From NCBI GenBank assembly GCA_963806935.1, contig CAWEAT010000012.1:1-64000 (forward strand): 64,000 bases of DNA, given 5' to 3'. Positions 27,254-37,141 of this stretch are shown here, piece by piece. Position 1 is the stretch's first letter. Every line of letters starts with the position of its first letter. Source of the DNA: Roseiarcus sp963806935 (GTDB taxonomy: Bacteria > Pseudomonadota > Alphaproteobacteria > Rhizobiales > Beijerinckiaceae). Below the pieces are notes generated by a model. The model was given only the letters and a program-made list of their open reading frames with translations. It had not been told where the DNA came from and ran no database searches. Made by a program: the position numbers and the translations under genes.

Positions 27254-28132
27254 GTGATGCGGCTCACTCCTGATTTCGCCCTTCCGTTCGTTCAGCTCGC
27301 GCGCCTCGACCGGCCGATCGGATGGCAGCTCCTGCTCGCGCCATGCTGGCAGGCGACCGCGCTCGCCGGCCTCGCCCTGCATCGCGGGCCGAACCTCTGG
27401 CACGTTCTGCTGTTTCTCATCGGCGCGATCGCGATGCGCGGCGCGGGCTGCACCTATAACGACATTCTCGACCGCAAGCTCGACGCCGAGGTCGAGCGCA
27501 CCCGCAACCGGCCATTGCCGTCGGGCCGGGTCACGACCGGCGCGGCGGCGGTGTTTCTCGTTGCTCAGGCCCTGGCCGGGCTCGCGGTGCTCCTCTGCTT
27601 CAACCGGTTCTCGATCTGGCTTGGGATCGCTTCGCTCGGCGTGGTCGCGGTCTATCCGTTGATGAAGCGCGTGACCTCGTGGCCGCAGGCGGCGCTCGGT
27701 CTTGCCTTCTCGTGGGGAGCGCTGATGGGCTGGAGCGCGACATTCGCGAGCCTCGCGCTGGCCCCGATCCTGCTCTACCTCTCCGCCTTCTCATGGACGA
27801 TCGGCTACGACACGATCTACGCGCTGCAGGACGCGCGCGACGACGCCATCGTCGGCATCCGCTCGACCGCGCGCCTGTTCGGCGCTCGCGCGCGGCTTGG
27901 GGTCGGCCTCTTCTATGCCGCGAGCGCGGCGCTGGCTCTTGCCGCGATCGAACTGGCCGGCGGCGGCCTGATCGCGGTGGCCGGCTGGCTCGCCTTCTCC
28001 GCCCATCTCGCCTGGCAGGTCAGCGGGATCGAAGGCGCCGACCCGGCGACGGCGCTCAGGCTCTTCCGCTCCAACCGCGACGCGGGATTCATCCTGTTCG
28101 CGGGGATCGCCCTCGAGGGGTGGCTCGGTTAG
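27254..28132 (+). CDS. ubiA: 4-hydroxybenzoate polyprenyltransferase
   Basis: 292 residues, about eight membrane helices, attaching the polyprenyl tail to 4-hydroxybenzoate in ubiquinone synthesis. The two Asp-rich motifs are present: GAGCTYNDILDRKLDAEVERT (first, NDxxDxxxD) and YALQDARDDAIVGIRSTAR (second, DxxxD). RTRNRPLPSGRV between them is typical. The start is GTG 27254 followed by ATG 27257; homologues often have about 15 more residues, and the frame is open upstream without a good start, so the true N-terminus is uncertain. Confidence 0.95.
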   Translation: MMRLTPDFALPFVQLARLDRPIGWQLLLAPCWQATALAGLALHRGPNLWHVLLFLIGAIAMRGAGCTYNDILDRKLDAEVERTRNRPLPSGRVTTGAAAVFLVAQALAGLAVLLCFNRFSIWLGIASLGVVAVYPLMKRVTSWPQAALGLAFSWGALMGWSATFASLALAPILLYLSAFSWTIGYDTIYALQDARDDAIVGIRSTARLFGARARLGVGLFYAASAALALAAIELAGGGLIAVAGWLAFSAHLAWQVSGIEGADPATALRLFRSNRDAGFILFAGIALEGWLG

Positions 28133-28572
28133 CGGGGAAGCCGGCTTGGACCGAGTTCCCAAGTCCGTCGTGCGATCGACCATGGAATAGGGCGCGTTGC
28201 ATTTGAATGGAGCAGATTCGGCTCCCTTTTCGGCAGCGTCCTGGCGATGACTGGGGGCGACCCCGATTTGGGTTTTCTTGGCTTCGAGGCTGTTTCACTC
28301 CGAAGGACCGGCTGGCGCGGGTTGCATTATCTTGGGTTGGCTTGGATTCTCTCGTCCGAATCATGACTTTTCAATGGGTTGCGCGCAGCTTAAGCTCGAA
28401 ACAATTTTCCCGCGCCTGTCATGGCGTGCGAGGCGCGGAACGGCGGCCCGCGGTTTTGGCGCAAGCAACATTCAGAATTGGTCATGGCGGGCAGATTAAG
28501 CTGAATTCTGATTTTCTGCAATAATTTGTTCGCCCCAACCGTTCCCTCGCCTTAAACCAAAAGTAGAGAGCT
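28133..28572. other. Intergenic region, nothing recognised
   Basis: 440 bp between the convergent ubiA and folC genes. Both strands have only short frames without family resemblance or ribosome sites. The region is more AT-rich than its neighbours. No strong hairpin, repeat or RNA gene was seen. Confidence 0.4.
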
Positions 28573-29879
28573 TTAGCGCCACCGCGCATCTATGACCGCG
28601 GCTCGGAGCGCCCCGACCAGGTAAAGCGAGCCGGTGATGAGCAGCCAGGCTTTGCCGTCGGTCGCGAGCGCCACGGCCCGGCCCAGAGCCCGCTTTGCGT
28701 CCGGCTCGGCTTCGCTCTTGAGGCCGAGCGAAGCAGCGAGCCGCTGCAACTCGCCGGGCGGACGGCCGCGGCTCGATCCGGGCAGATCGGTGAACACGAT
28801 CGTCGAGGCGCGCTTGCCGAGTTCGGCGACGAAGCCCTTCGCGTCCTTGTCGTTGGCGAGCGCGACGAGCGCGACGCATGGGCCCGACAACTCGGGCGCT
28901 CGGGCGAGGTCGCCGAGGACGGCCTCGAGATTGAACGGCACATGCGCGCCGTCCAGAATGACAGCCAAACGGCCCGCCTTGATGTCGAAGCGCTCCATGC
29001 GCCCAGGCAGGCGCGCGGCGGCTCGGGTGTTCGCGTCGATAAGCCAGGCGTCAACCGCCGCGCCGCCGAAGGCGGGAGCGCGAACGCCCAGTTTGCCGAG
29101 CTGGTCGAGGACCACGCCGGCGAGCGCGACGTTTGATCCCTCGATCGTTGCGGGGGCTGGGAGAAGCGGGCGGATGACGGGCGCGCCGAGCAATTCGGCC
29201 CGAGCCTCAAGCACGCGCCCGGCTTCGTCATTCGCGTCAAGCGGGGTGACGAGCACGGCGCCGGGCTTGAGAATGCCGACCTTCTCGCCCGCGATCGCCG
29301 CTCGCGTTTTTCCGAGAATCTCGGTGTGCTCGAGCCCGATGTTGGTGACGACGGCGACTTCGCCCATCGACGATGTTGGTCGAATTCGAGCCTGCCGCCG
29401 AGCCCCACTTCGACCACCGCCCATTCGCGTTGCGTCTCGGCGAAAATGACGAAGGCGGCGGCGGTCAGGAGATCGAACCAGGTGGCGCCGGCGCCGGCGG
29501 TCTCAGCCTTTCGCGCAGCCTCGTAAGCGTCGAGCGCCTTATCGAGGGCGCGGGCAAGCGAAGCCTCGTCAATCTCGCGTCCCTCGAGGCTCACCCGTTC
29601 GGTCAGCCGCTCGACATGGGGCGAGGCGTAGCGTCCGACCCGAAGGCCGGCGCGCACGAGCGCAACCTCGATCAGCGAGGAGACCGATCCCTTGCCCTTG
29701 GTTCCGGCGACATGAATCGAGCGAAAGGACTTTTGCGGGTTTCCAAGACGCTGGGCCAGGTCGAGCATCGGCTCGAGCCCGACCCGCATCGCGCTGCGCG
29801 GCCGGTTCTCCCAGTTGGTGAGGGCGTCGAGGCGCGCCGTCGCGCGCGCGAGCTCGTGATTCTCACCCGTCGCCAGCAT
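28573..29879 (-). pseudogene. folC: folC, folylpolyglutamate/dihydrofolate synthase, two frameshifts (probably sequence errors)
   Basis: Adds glutamate to folates and makes dihydrofolate from dihydropteroate. The N-terminal part from ATG 29879 has the ATP loop HVAGTKGKGSVSS and the YASPHVERLTERV segment, ending VGLGGRL. Removal of one base within 29383-29386 and one within 29363-29365 restores GLGGRLESTNIVDGEVAVVTNIGLEHTEILG, giving 434 residues, the normal length. The downstream part contains FDIKAGRLAVILDGAHVPFN and ends with ITGSLYLVGALRA, all typical. folC is essential in most bacteria, which argues for sequence error. Confidence 0.88.
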
Positions 29880-29887
29880 CGGCCAGA

Positions 29888-30502
29888 TTACCTGCGGCCC
29901 ATATCACGGACGCGACCATAGGCGGGCCGGCTCAAGCATGTGTCCAGCCATCGCGTCGCTTCCGAATGGGCGGACGTGTTGAGCTTGGCGATTTTACCCC
30001 ACGCCAGGATGCTGGCCACGTTGAGGTCGGCGACAGTAAAACGCTCGCCGGCCAGAAATGTGCGTCCAGCCAAGGCGGTGTTCAAAACACTCAATGGCCT
30101 TTGCAGCAACAGCTCATCGCGCTCGGCATACGATGGGTCGCGCGAAAACTCGGGCAGCAGCGCACGGTGCATCAACAAGTCGAGCAGCAGTCCCTCCATT
30201 TCCAAAACCGCCCAAAAGCTCCATTGGGCGGCAAGGCCGAGAACTTCAGGGCTCCCACAGTGCATCGGCCCGTCATACTTTTGGGCGAGATAAATATTGA
30301 TCGCCATCGATTCCCACAGGACGACGTCCCCATCGACGAGAGTGGGAATCCTCGCGTTCGGGTTGAGCCGCCGGTATTCGCCGGTCTGCAAGTCGTCGGC
30401 CCGCGTGCTCTTTTCCATCAGCTGATAGGGCTCGCCCATCTCCTCGAGCATCCACAAGCAACGCGTCGCCCTGGATCTGGCGTTACCGTAAAGTTGAAGC
30501 AC
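29888..30502 (-). CDS. Glutathione S-transferase family protein
   Basis: 204 residues. The thioredoxin-like domain starts LQLYGNARSRATRCLWMLEE (residues 2-21) and includes NPNARIPTLVDGDVVLWESMAI with the cis-Pro and the Glu-Ser that bind glutathione. The helical C-terminal domain has LAGERFTVADLNVASIL. A Ser in NARS is the likely activating residue. The start is taken as GTG 30502 because AGGGAGG lies five bases upstream and homologues start at this residue; ATG 30517 is the alternative. It lies 8 bp upstream of folC. Confidence 0.9.
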   Translation of the reverse strand: MLQLYGNARSRATRCLWMLEEMGEPYQLMEKSTRADDLQTGEYRRLNPNARIPTLVDGDVVLWESMAINIYLAQKYDGPMHCGSPEVLGLAAQWSFWAVLEMEGLLLDLLMHRALLPEFSRDPSYAERDELLLQRPLSVLNTALAGRTFLAGERFTVADLNVASILAWGKIAKLNTSAHSEATRWLDTCLSRPAYGRVRDMGRR

Positions 30503-30714
30503 TGCCGCCTCCCTCATGACGCCCAGCTCCGCGCCGCTTGCCTCGTACGCTTCAGGGACACTGCAAGCCAACGACCTTTCGCATGCGAGACGGCTCGTCG
30601 TCTACGAGGCGCCTGCAGCCCGCCGTTCGGACGCATACGGCGGAACAGAATGGTGGGCATTCGCGTTACCGGGTTAACGGCGGACACATCCGTCCGAGCT
30701 GGAGGCGCACCGAA

Positions 30715-30894
30715 ATGCCCGGAAATCTCATTTATTATGCGATTGTCCTCATCGTCATCGCGCTCGTGGCGGCGCTGCTCGGGTTTGGCGGCCTCTCAGC
30801 GACCGCCATGAGCGGAGCCCATCTTCTCGTGTGGGTCGCGGTCGTCATCGTGGTCATCGGCCTGATCTTCGCCTTCATTCGGCGGGCGTCATAG
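30715..30894 (+). CDS. DUF1328 family small membrane protein
   Basis: 59 residues with two hydrophobic helices (IYYAIVLIVIALVAALLGFGG and LLVWVAVVIVVIGLIFAFI) and a basic end. The order, the LGFGGLSATAMSGA turn and the length match DUF1328 (YtjA-like) inner-membrane proteins, common and often stress-induced. Function is unknown. GGAGG lies nine bases before the ATG at 30715. Confidence 0.88.
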   Translation: MPGNLIYYAIVLIVIALVAALLGFGGLSATAMSGAHLLVWVAVVIVVIGLIFAFIRRAS

Positions 30895-31382
30895 CTCCGG
30901 CCGCTTGCTCGCGGAGTGCAGGCGGCACGCGGCTCATGCGCTAATCGCGGCGCCCCTTCCGCTCGGGCGGTCGCGGCCGCCGCGACAGCCGGAGGTCATG
31001 TGCCTTGAACCGGCGGCAGCATTGCTGGCGCGACCATAGGGTAAGCCACAATTGGCCTTGACCGGAGAAGCTCGATCCTGGGGCGACGTGCCCCGCCGGG
31101 CCGGGTTTCGAGCAAATCCGGGCGGGCGCTGGGCCTGACCGAGAGCGCCCAGCGCGTCCCGGCCATAATCGATAGGCAACAGATAAGGACAAAGGAAACG
31201 CGCCGGAGCGTATTTTCGCTGTCAATCGAGAGGGCGGCGCCTTAAGGAGGCTTCCGGGGGCCGGTCTTTCAATCTCAGACACTGGCGATTGCGCGCGGGG
31301 GCTTACGTGGTTGACTTCGCGGGGCGAACGGGCGCCTCGTCCTTAAGGCTCGTCGACGCGGTCGCGGCGATCGTTTTCCATT
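30895..31382. other. Intergenic region, nothing recognised
   Basis: 488 bp between the DUF1328 gene and the DUF900 lipoprotein gene. Frames on both strands lack family resemblance and are Arg/Pro/Ser-rich as expected for shadow frames in GC-rich DNA. No repeat, hairpin with U-tract or RNA gene was seen. Confidence 0.35.
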
Positions 31383-32506
31383 TTGGCGATCGTGGTTGTC
31401 GCCTTCTCTCTCGTTGGCTGCGCCTCGCGGCCTGAGACCGGCTTCCTCAGCGCCGTGGCCTATAGTCCCCCCGGCGCGGTCGATCATACCCTGCTCGTCG
31501 CGACGACGCGGGAGCGTGACGAGCGGCCGGGCACGCTCTTCAACGGCGACAGCGCGACTGCGACCGACTACGCCGAGCTGACCGTCTCGGTCCCGCCGAA
31601 CCATAGGCAGGGCGAGATCGAATGGGCGACCACGCCGCCCGGTGACCCGAATGTCGATTTCGTCGTCCGCGACGAAAGATATCTCGACGGCGACAAGGCG
31701 TTCGTTCAGGCGCTCAACGCTCAACTCGCGAAACGGCCGCCGGGAAGCCGCAAGGTCTTCCTGTTCATTCACGGCTTCAATACGATGTTCGCCGAAGGGG
31801 CTCTACCGATTGGCGGAGCTTGCTCACGACTTCGAAGGCGCCCGGCGTCCCGGTGCTGTTCACCTGGGCGTCGCGCGGAAAGGCCACCGCCTATGTCTAT
31901 GACCTCAACAGCGCGACCGCGGCTCGCGACGGCCTCGAGCACACGCTGCGTCTTCTGCTGTCAAGCAACGCCGAAAAGGTGAATGTGCTCGCCCACTCGA
32001 TGGGCAATTGGGTGACGGTCGAAGCGTTCCGGCAGATCAAGATTTCGGGCGACCTCAGTCACGCGGACAAGATCGGGTATGTATTTCTCGCTGCGCCCGA
32101 TATCGATATCGACGTGTTCAAATCGCAGATGCGCCGCTTTGGCAATCCGCGCAGACCCTTCTACATCGTCCTTTCCCAGGACGACCGAGCGCTGTTTCTC
32201 TCGGGGAAGATCGGGGGCGGCGTCACCAGGGTTGGCGACAGCCCCGACGTCGACGGAGCTTGCCTCGCTGGGCGCGACGGTCATCGACCTGACCGACGTC
32301 AAAGCCACCGACGCGACGAACCACGATAAATTCGCTCAGCTCGCGGCCGTCGCGCCCGACCTGCGCGCCGTTCTCGCAAGGGGGATAGCAGTCAGATCGC
32401 CAGCGCCGGCGACGTGGGTGACACAGCCGTGAGCGGGGTCGGCGCGATCGTCGCGCTGCCGATCACGCTGCTCGGCGCGCCGATCAGGATCATCGCCAAC
32501 CAATAG
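31383..32506 (+). pseudogene. DUF900-type alpha/beta-hydrolase lipoprotein, four frameshifts
   Basis: The first frame encodes a lipoprotein signal (VVVAFSLVGC) and VDHTLLVATTRERDERPGTLF up to VFLFIHGFNTMF, where HGFN is the oxyanion region. Removing one G near 31797-31800 gives AEGLYRLAELAHDF; one A near 31841-31842 gives EAPGVPVLFTWASRG; the nucleophile elbow then reads LAHSMGNW. One G near 32256-32257 restores VDELASLGATVIDLTDV, and the G5 run at 32380-32384 needs a last correction to reach GDSSQIASAGD and PITLLGAPIRIIANQ, stop 32504-32506. The start is a TTG without a clear ribosome site. Substrate unknown; location probably periplasmic membrane-attached. Confidence 0.7.
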
Positions 32507-32525
32507 GCGCGCGAACGTTTACCGC

Positions 32526-34541
32526 CTACGTCGTCTCCGGCGAGGCCGACCGCCGCCTCCTGCGTCCGCCCTCTGCGCCCGGCTCCTTGCGCGCCGGCAG
32601 TTGGACGCGCTGGCTAAGATTCGGGAAGGCGTCCTCCTTGTTGGGGAACGCCATCGCGGCGACGAAATGGCGCTGGAAGGCAGGCTCGATCGCGGTTTCG
32701 ATCTTCTCGATTCCCCTCACCACGTTCTCGATTTCCGCCCGCGCGGCGAGGTTGAGCAGGGCGATGCGCGCGCCTGTCCCCGCGGCGTTGCCGGCGCTCG
32801 CGACCTTGGCGAGATCGCAATCGGGAATGAGGCCGAGCGTCATCGCATAAGCCGGATCGATGTGGCTGCCGAAGGCGCCGGCGAGGGTGACCCGTTCGGG
32901 CGCAGCGCCCGTCCGCTCCGTGAGCAGCTTGGCGCCGGCATAAAGCGCGGCCTTGGCGAGCTGGATCGCGCGCACGTCGGTCTGGTAGATGAGAAGCCGC
33001 GGCGGTCCTTCGCTCAGCACATAGGCGAAGGTGCGGCCGACCTGCTCGACCCGCGTCGTTCGGCTCGCCAGCGCGCCGTCGATCACGCCGTCCTCCGAGA
33101 CGATCCCGGCGAGGAACATTTCGGCGATCGCCTCGATGATGCCCGAGCCGCAGACGCCAGTGACGCCGGTCCTCTCGGTCGCCGCGGTGAAGCCGGGCGC
33201 GTCCGACCAGAGGTCGCAGCCGATCACCTTGAACCGCGGCTCAAAGGTCGAGCGATCGATGCGCACCCGCTCGATCGCGCCCGGCGCAGCGCGCTGGCCG
33301 CAGGAAATCTGCGCGCCCTCGAACGCCGGCCCGGTCGGCGACGAGCAGGCGAGCTGCCGCTCGCGATTGCCGAACACGATCTCGGCGTTGGTGCCGACGT
33401 CGACCAGAAGCGTGAGCTCGTCCTTGAGATAGGGCCCCTCGGCGAGCACAACGCCGGCGGCATCGGCGCCGACATGGCCGGCGATGCAGGGCAGCGCGTA
33501 CACGAACGCGCCGGGCGCGATGTCGAGCCCGAGCTCGCGGGCGCGCGCTTCGTAGGCCGCATCGACGGTCAGCGCGAACGGCGCGCCGCCGAGCTCAGTC
33601 GGATCGAGGCCGAGAACGAGATGATGCATGATCGGATTGCCGACGACCGTCGCCTCCAGGATTTCGCCGCGCGCGACGCCGGCCTCGCGCGCGGCCTCGC
33701 CGATCAGCCCGTTCATGGCCTCGCGCACGGCCCGCGTCAGCTCCTTGTCGCCGCCCGGGTTCATCATCACGTAGGAGACCCGGCTCATGAGATCCTCGCC
33801 GAACCGGATTTGCGGGTTCATCGCTCCGACAGCGGCGACGACCTCGCCCGTCATGAGATCGGTCAAGTGGGCGGCGATCGTGGTCGAGCCGACGTCGATG
33901 GCGACGCCATAGGCGCGCTCGGCGAAGCCCGGCATGAGCGCGACGATGTCGCGGCCCTTGCGCACCGCTGCGGTGACTTTCCACTGCCCCGCGCGCAGCG
34001 CCTTCTGCAGGCCGGCAAGCGTGGCAAGATCGGCGTCCGTTTCGGCAAGGCCCCATTGCTCGCGGAGCGCGAGCTGCACGCGGCGAAGATCGCTCGCGGG
34101 CTCGTGCATGTCCGGCTCGGCGACCTCGACGTAATAGAGGCGGACGACCGGATCGATCTCGATCGGATGCGACTCGGCGCGCTTGCGGACGACCTGACGA
34201 TGGACCTGGCTTTCGGGCGGCACGTCGACGATAAGATCGCCGCAGATCCGGGCCTGGCAGCCGAGCCGGCGGCCGGGGCCAAGCGGGCCGCGCTTTTCGG
34301 CGTAGCGGCTCTCGACCTCGCCCCATGGGGTTACATGATCGGCGCTCGAGTGAATCGCGTGCTTGGCGAAATCGCCCTCGGCGATATCCACCTGGCAGCG
34401 GCCGCAGATGCCCCTTCCGCCGCAGACCGAATCGAGATCGACGCCAAGCTCGCGCGCGGCGGCGAGCAGGCTCGCGCCGTCTGCGAACTCGCCGCGCTTT
34501 CCGGACGGTGTGAAGACGACGCGGTGCGCGCTCAACGGCAA
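32526..34541 (-). CDS. RACo-like ASKHA ATPase with 2Fe-2S domain, corrinoid reductive activator
   Basis: 671 residues. The N-terminal plant-ferredoxin-type domain binds one 2Fe-2S cluster through C40, C46, C49 (CGGRGICGRC) and C95 (RRLGC). The rest is a DUF4445 ASKHA domain with VAIDVGSTTIAAHLTDL (phosphate loop), LLVDVGTNAEIVFGN and VTLAGAFGSHIDPAYA. Such proteins use ATP to drive electrons onto oxidised Co(II) corrinoids, restoring Co(I). It is the last gene of the corrinoid operon, starting 4 bp after the methyl-THF methyltransferase ends. The start is a TTG at 34541; TTG 34535 is possible. The C-terminus is a basic tail. Confidence 0.88.
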   Translation of the reverse strand: MPLSAHRVVFTPSGKRGEFADGASLLAAARELGVDLDSVCGGRGICGRCQVDIAEGDFAKHAIHSSADHVTPWGEVESRYAEKRGPLGPGRRLGCQARICGDLIVDVPPESQVHRQVVRKRAESHPIEIDPVVRLYYVEVAEPDMHEPASDLRRVQLALREQWGLAETDADLATLAGLQKALRAGQWKVTAAVRKGRDIVALMPGFAERAYGVAIDVGSTTIAAHLTDLMTGEVVAAVGAMNPQIRFGEDLMSRVSYVMMNPGGDKELTRAVREAMNGLIGEAAREAGVARGEILEATVVGNPIMHHLVLGLDPTELGGAPFALTVDAAYEARARELGLDIAPGAFVYALPCIAGHVGADAAGVVLAEGPYLKDELTLLVDVGTNAEIVFGNRERQLACSSPTGPAFEGAQISCGQRAAPGAIERVRIDRSTFEPRFKVIGCDLWSDAPGFTAATERTGVTGVCGSGIIEAIAEMFLAGIVSEDGVIDGALASRTTRVEQVGRTFAYVLSEGPPRLLIYQTDVRAIQLAKAALYAGAKLLTERTGAAPERVTLAGAFGSHIDPAYAMTLGLIPDCDLAKVASAGNAAGTGARIALLNLAARAEIENVVRGIEKIETAIEPAFQRHFVAAMAFPNKEDAFPNLSQRVQLPARKEPGAEGGRRRRRSASPETT

Positions 34542-34545
34542 ACGC

Positions 34546-35454
34546 TCAAACTCTGGCTCGTCTGCGCCCCTCGCGCCGGCCGCCGCCCGCGCCTGCCTCG
34601 CCCTCCGGCGCCGGCTCGCGGTATTTGCGGATCCAGGCCCCGCAATTGGGATCGTGCCCCATCACGACGTCGGCCCCGAGGATCGCCTGGATGTCTTCGG
34701 CGTGGAGCGGGTTCATGATCGCCGAAGTCAGCCCGGCGCCGATCATCATCGGCAGGAAGGTCGCCGCGAGGCCCCGGCGGTTGGGCAGGCCGAATGAGAA
34801 ATTCGATGCGCCGCAGCTGGTGTTGACCTTGAGCTCGCCATGGAGGCGGCGAAGCAGGCGCATGAGCTGCGCGCCCGCGTCGTTGATCGCGCCGACCGGC
34901 ATGACCAGCGGATCGACGACCACGTCCTGGCGCTTGATGCCATAATCGGCCGCCCGCTCGACGATCTTCTTGGCGACTGCATAGCGGACGTCCGGGTCCT
35001 CGGAGATGCCGGTCTCGTCGTTTGAGATCGCAATCACCGCCGCGTCGTATTTCTTGATAAGCGGCAGCACGCGCTCCAGCCGCTCCTCCTCGCCGGTGAC
35101 CGAATTGACCAGCGGCCGGCCCTTATAGGCCGCAAGGCCCGCCTCGAGCGCCTCGACGATCGAGGAATCGATCGACAGCGGGACCTCGACCGTCTGCTGC
35201 ACCAGCTTGATGCATTCGGCGAGGATGCGCGGCTCGTCGGCGAGCGGAATGCCGGCGTTGACGTCAAGCATCTGCGCGCCGGCCTCGACCTGGGCCAGCG
35301 CCTCGGCCGCGACCCGGCTATAGTCGCCCGCCGCCATCTCGGCCGCGAGCGACTTGCGCCCGGTCGGATTGATGCGCTCGCCGATCATCACGAAGCGGCG
35401 CTCGAAGCCGATCACGACCTCTTTAGTGGCGGAGGAGACGATGGTGTCGGTCAT
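34546..35454 (-). CDS. Methyltetrahydrofolate:corrinoid methyltransferase (pterin-binding, DHPS-like)
   Basis: 302 residues, a TIM barrel of the pterin-binding family (AcsE, MtvA, CmuB relatives). Core signatures: FVMIGERINPTGRKSLAAEM, AGAQMLDVNAGIPLADE, VPLSIDSSIVEALEAGL, PLVNSVTGEEERL, DVVVDPLVMPVGA and TSCGASNFSFGLPNRRG. These bind the pterin ring of tetrahydrofolate. It would move a methyl group between the corrinoid protein encoded at 38247 and THF. The ATG at 35454 is used because the frame upstream is the palindromic repeat at 35488-35576. A 25-residue Gly/Arg/Glu tail ends the protein. Confidence 0.9.
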   Translation of the reverse strand: MTDTIVSSATKEVVIGFERRFVMIGERINPTGRKSLAAEMAAGDYSRVAAEALAQVEAGAQMLDVNAGIPLADEPRILAECIKLVQQTVEVPLSIDSSIVEALEAGLAAYKGRPLVNSVTGEEERLERVLPLIKKYDAAVIAISNDETGISEDPDVRYAVAKKIVERAADYGIKRQDVVVDPLVMPVGAINDAGAQLMRLLRRLHGELKVNTSCGASNFSFGLPNRRGLAATFLPMMIGAGLTSAIMNPLHAEDIQAILGADVVMGHDPNCGAWIRKYREPAPEGEAGAGGGRREGRRRARV

Positions 35455-35487
35455 CGGCGGACGAATCCTTTGCAAGTACAGACGGGC

Positions 35488-35576
35488 GTCATTGCGAGCG
35501 ACGCGAAGCAATCCAGGGAAGCGTAAGAACCTGACGTCCCCTGGATTGCTTCGTCGCTTTCGCTCCTCGCAATGAC
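35488..35576. repeat. Long palindromic intergenic repeat (GTCATTGCGAGCG... type)
   Basis: Left arm GTCATTGCGAGCG...GAAGCAATCCAGG (35488-35518) pairs with right arm CCTGGATTGCTTCG...CGCAATGAC (35538-35576), forming a long stem with a 20-base centre. The GAAGCAATCCAG / CTGGATTGCTTC core is a dispersed element seen in many alphaproteobacterial intergenic regions. It lies between metF and the methyl-THF methyltransferase gene, inside the operon, where the hairpin could affect mRNA stability. Confidence 0.85.
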
Positions 35577-35584
35577 GAAAAACA

Positions 35585-36629
35585 TCACCCCTCCAGGCTC
35601 TCGACCGGCTGCATCTTCGCAACGAAATCGCGCCGCCACGGCGTGCGGCCGCGCAAGACCCCCAACTCGTGGACGATCTCGGCGACCTTCTGCTCCTGCC
35701 GATAGGCCATCACGTGCACCCCGGCGACGCCCGGCTCCTCGCGCAAAGCCTGGATCATCTCGATGCAGATGCGCTTGCCCTCCGCGCGCTCATCGGCTGC
35801 GCCCTCGAGCCGCGCGATCACGGCGTCGGGGATATGGACCCCGGCGACGCTGGCGCGCATCCAGCGAGCGGCCCTGGCGGAGGCGAGAGGGCCGACGCCG
35901 ACCAGAATGAAACAGCGCTGATCGAGGCCCATGTCGCGCGCCTTTACCATGAACCGCTTCAGCGCAGCGAGGTCGAAGCAATATTGGGTCTGGACGAACT
36001 GCGCGCCGGCCGCGATCTTTTTGCCAAGCCTGATGAGCGCGGAAATCATGCGGCGGCGCGAACGGGTTCTCGGCCGCGCCGAGGAAGACGCGCGGGGCGG
36101 TGGTCAGTTTCCGCCCCGACATGAACCGGGACTCGTCGCGCATCGCGCTGATGATCGAGAGCAACGAGATCGAATCGAGATCGAAGACCGGCTTCGCCTC
36201 GGGATGATCGCCGCATTGCACGCCGTCGCCGGTGAGGCAGAGGACGTTGCCAACGCCGAGCGCCGCGGCGCCGAGCACGTTGCCCTGGATGGCGATGCGG
36301 TTATAGTCGCGGCAGGAAATCTGCATCACCGGCGAATAGCCGATCCGGGTCAGGATCGCGCAGACCGCGACGCTCGACATGTGGCAATGCGCGCCGGAGC
36401 CGTCGGTGGCGTTGATGCCGTCGACCCAGCCCTCGAAATTGCGCGCCCGTTGCTCGACGTCCTCGACATTGGCCGAATCGGGTGGACTGAGCTCGGCCGT
36501 GACCGCGAACTCGCCGCGCCGAAGCACCCGCTCGAGCCGACCACGCGACGAATGTCCGGGAAGGTCGACGAGCGGGGCGGCCGGATCGGCGCCGATGTCG
36601 TGGGGATGGGGAAGCGCGGCGGCCATCAT
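35585..36629 (-). pseudogene. metF: metF-like methylenetetrahydrofolate reductase, one frameshift (probably a sequence error)
   Basis: Reduces 5,10-methylene-THF to 5-methyl-THF, or the reverse in methyl oxidation. The N-terminal part from ATG 36629 has FAVTAELSPPDSANVEDV, NATDGSGAHCHMSS, QISCRDYNRIAIQGNVLGAAA and LCLTGDGVQ, up to ENPFAPPHDFR. One extra base near 36039-36042 shifts the frame; without it the text continues LIRLGKKIAAGAQFVQTQYCFDL and runs to the stop at 35585, 347 residues in all. The ATG overlaps the MetV-like gene stop (ATGA, 36626-36629). The pairing with a separate Cys-rich MetV-like protein suggests a MetVF-type reductase. Confidence 0.88.
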
Positions 36630-37141
36630 CCGCGCGCCCCGGCCTTTTCGCGCGCGAGTCTGAGCCACGCCGAAGAGCCTTTGAGGGCGTGGTTGACCGG
36701 CGGTAGAATCTCCGCGATCGCACGACCCTCGCCCATGCCGAGACTGCCCTCGTAGGCCAGCGCCCAAACGCAAGGCATATCGGGATAGACCTCGCAATTG
36801 CCGTCTGAGCGGACGCCGCCGCAGGGGCCGTTGCGCAGCCCTTTCGGGCAGTTCATCGGACATGACATGCCCGTCTTCGACAGCACGCAATCGCCGCACA
36901 TCCGGCAGTCGAACAGGAAGCCCTTGACGCCCGCCTCCACCGCGGCGACGGGGCGCTCGAGGCGGGCGAAGCCGAGCCGCGCAAGGCTCGGAGCGGCGGC
37001 GCCGATCACCGCTTCGAAGCGCTTATAGAGGCGCTCCAGCAGCGCCGAATGGCGGACGCTCCAGGTCCTCATCCATGGATTGCGCCGCGGCGGCGGCCAT
37101 TTGCCGCGCGGCTCGAACGCCGACGGCGTGAGCGCGGTCAA
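36626..37141 (-). CDS. MetV-like Cys-rich protein (methylene-THF reductase C-terminal domain)
   Basis: 171 residues from TTG 37141, or 148 from ATG 37072. The central Cys cluster FDCRMCGDCVLSKTGMSCPM, then NCPKGLRNGPCGG, GNCEV and MPC holds nine cysteines, enough for zinc or Fe-S centres. It matches the methylene-THF reductase C-terminal/MetV domain of MetVF enzymes, where MetV partners with MetF and feeds electrons. The gene overlaps metF by 4 bp and overlaps the upstream gene as TTGA (37138-37141), so the two reductase parts are made together. Choice of start is uncertain; GAAGG lies seven bases before the TTG. Confidence 0.82.
   Translation of the reverse strand: MTALTPSAFEPRGKWPPPRRNPWMRTWSVRHSALLERLYKRFEAVIGAAAPSLARLGFARLERPVAAVEAGVKGFLFDCRMCGDCVLSKTGMSCPMNCPKGLRNGPCGGVRSDGNCEVYPDMPCVWALAYEGSLGMGEGRAIAEILPPVNHALKGSSAWLRLAREKAGARG

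Noticed and set aside
32601..34718. 705-codon plus-strand frame opposite the RACo-like gene
   Set aside because: Length is impressive, but composition is that of an antisense shadow and the minus-strand protein has cluster ligands and ATPase motifs.
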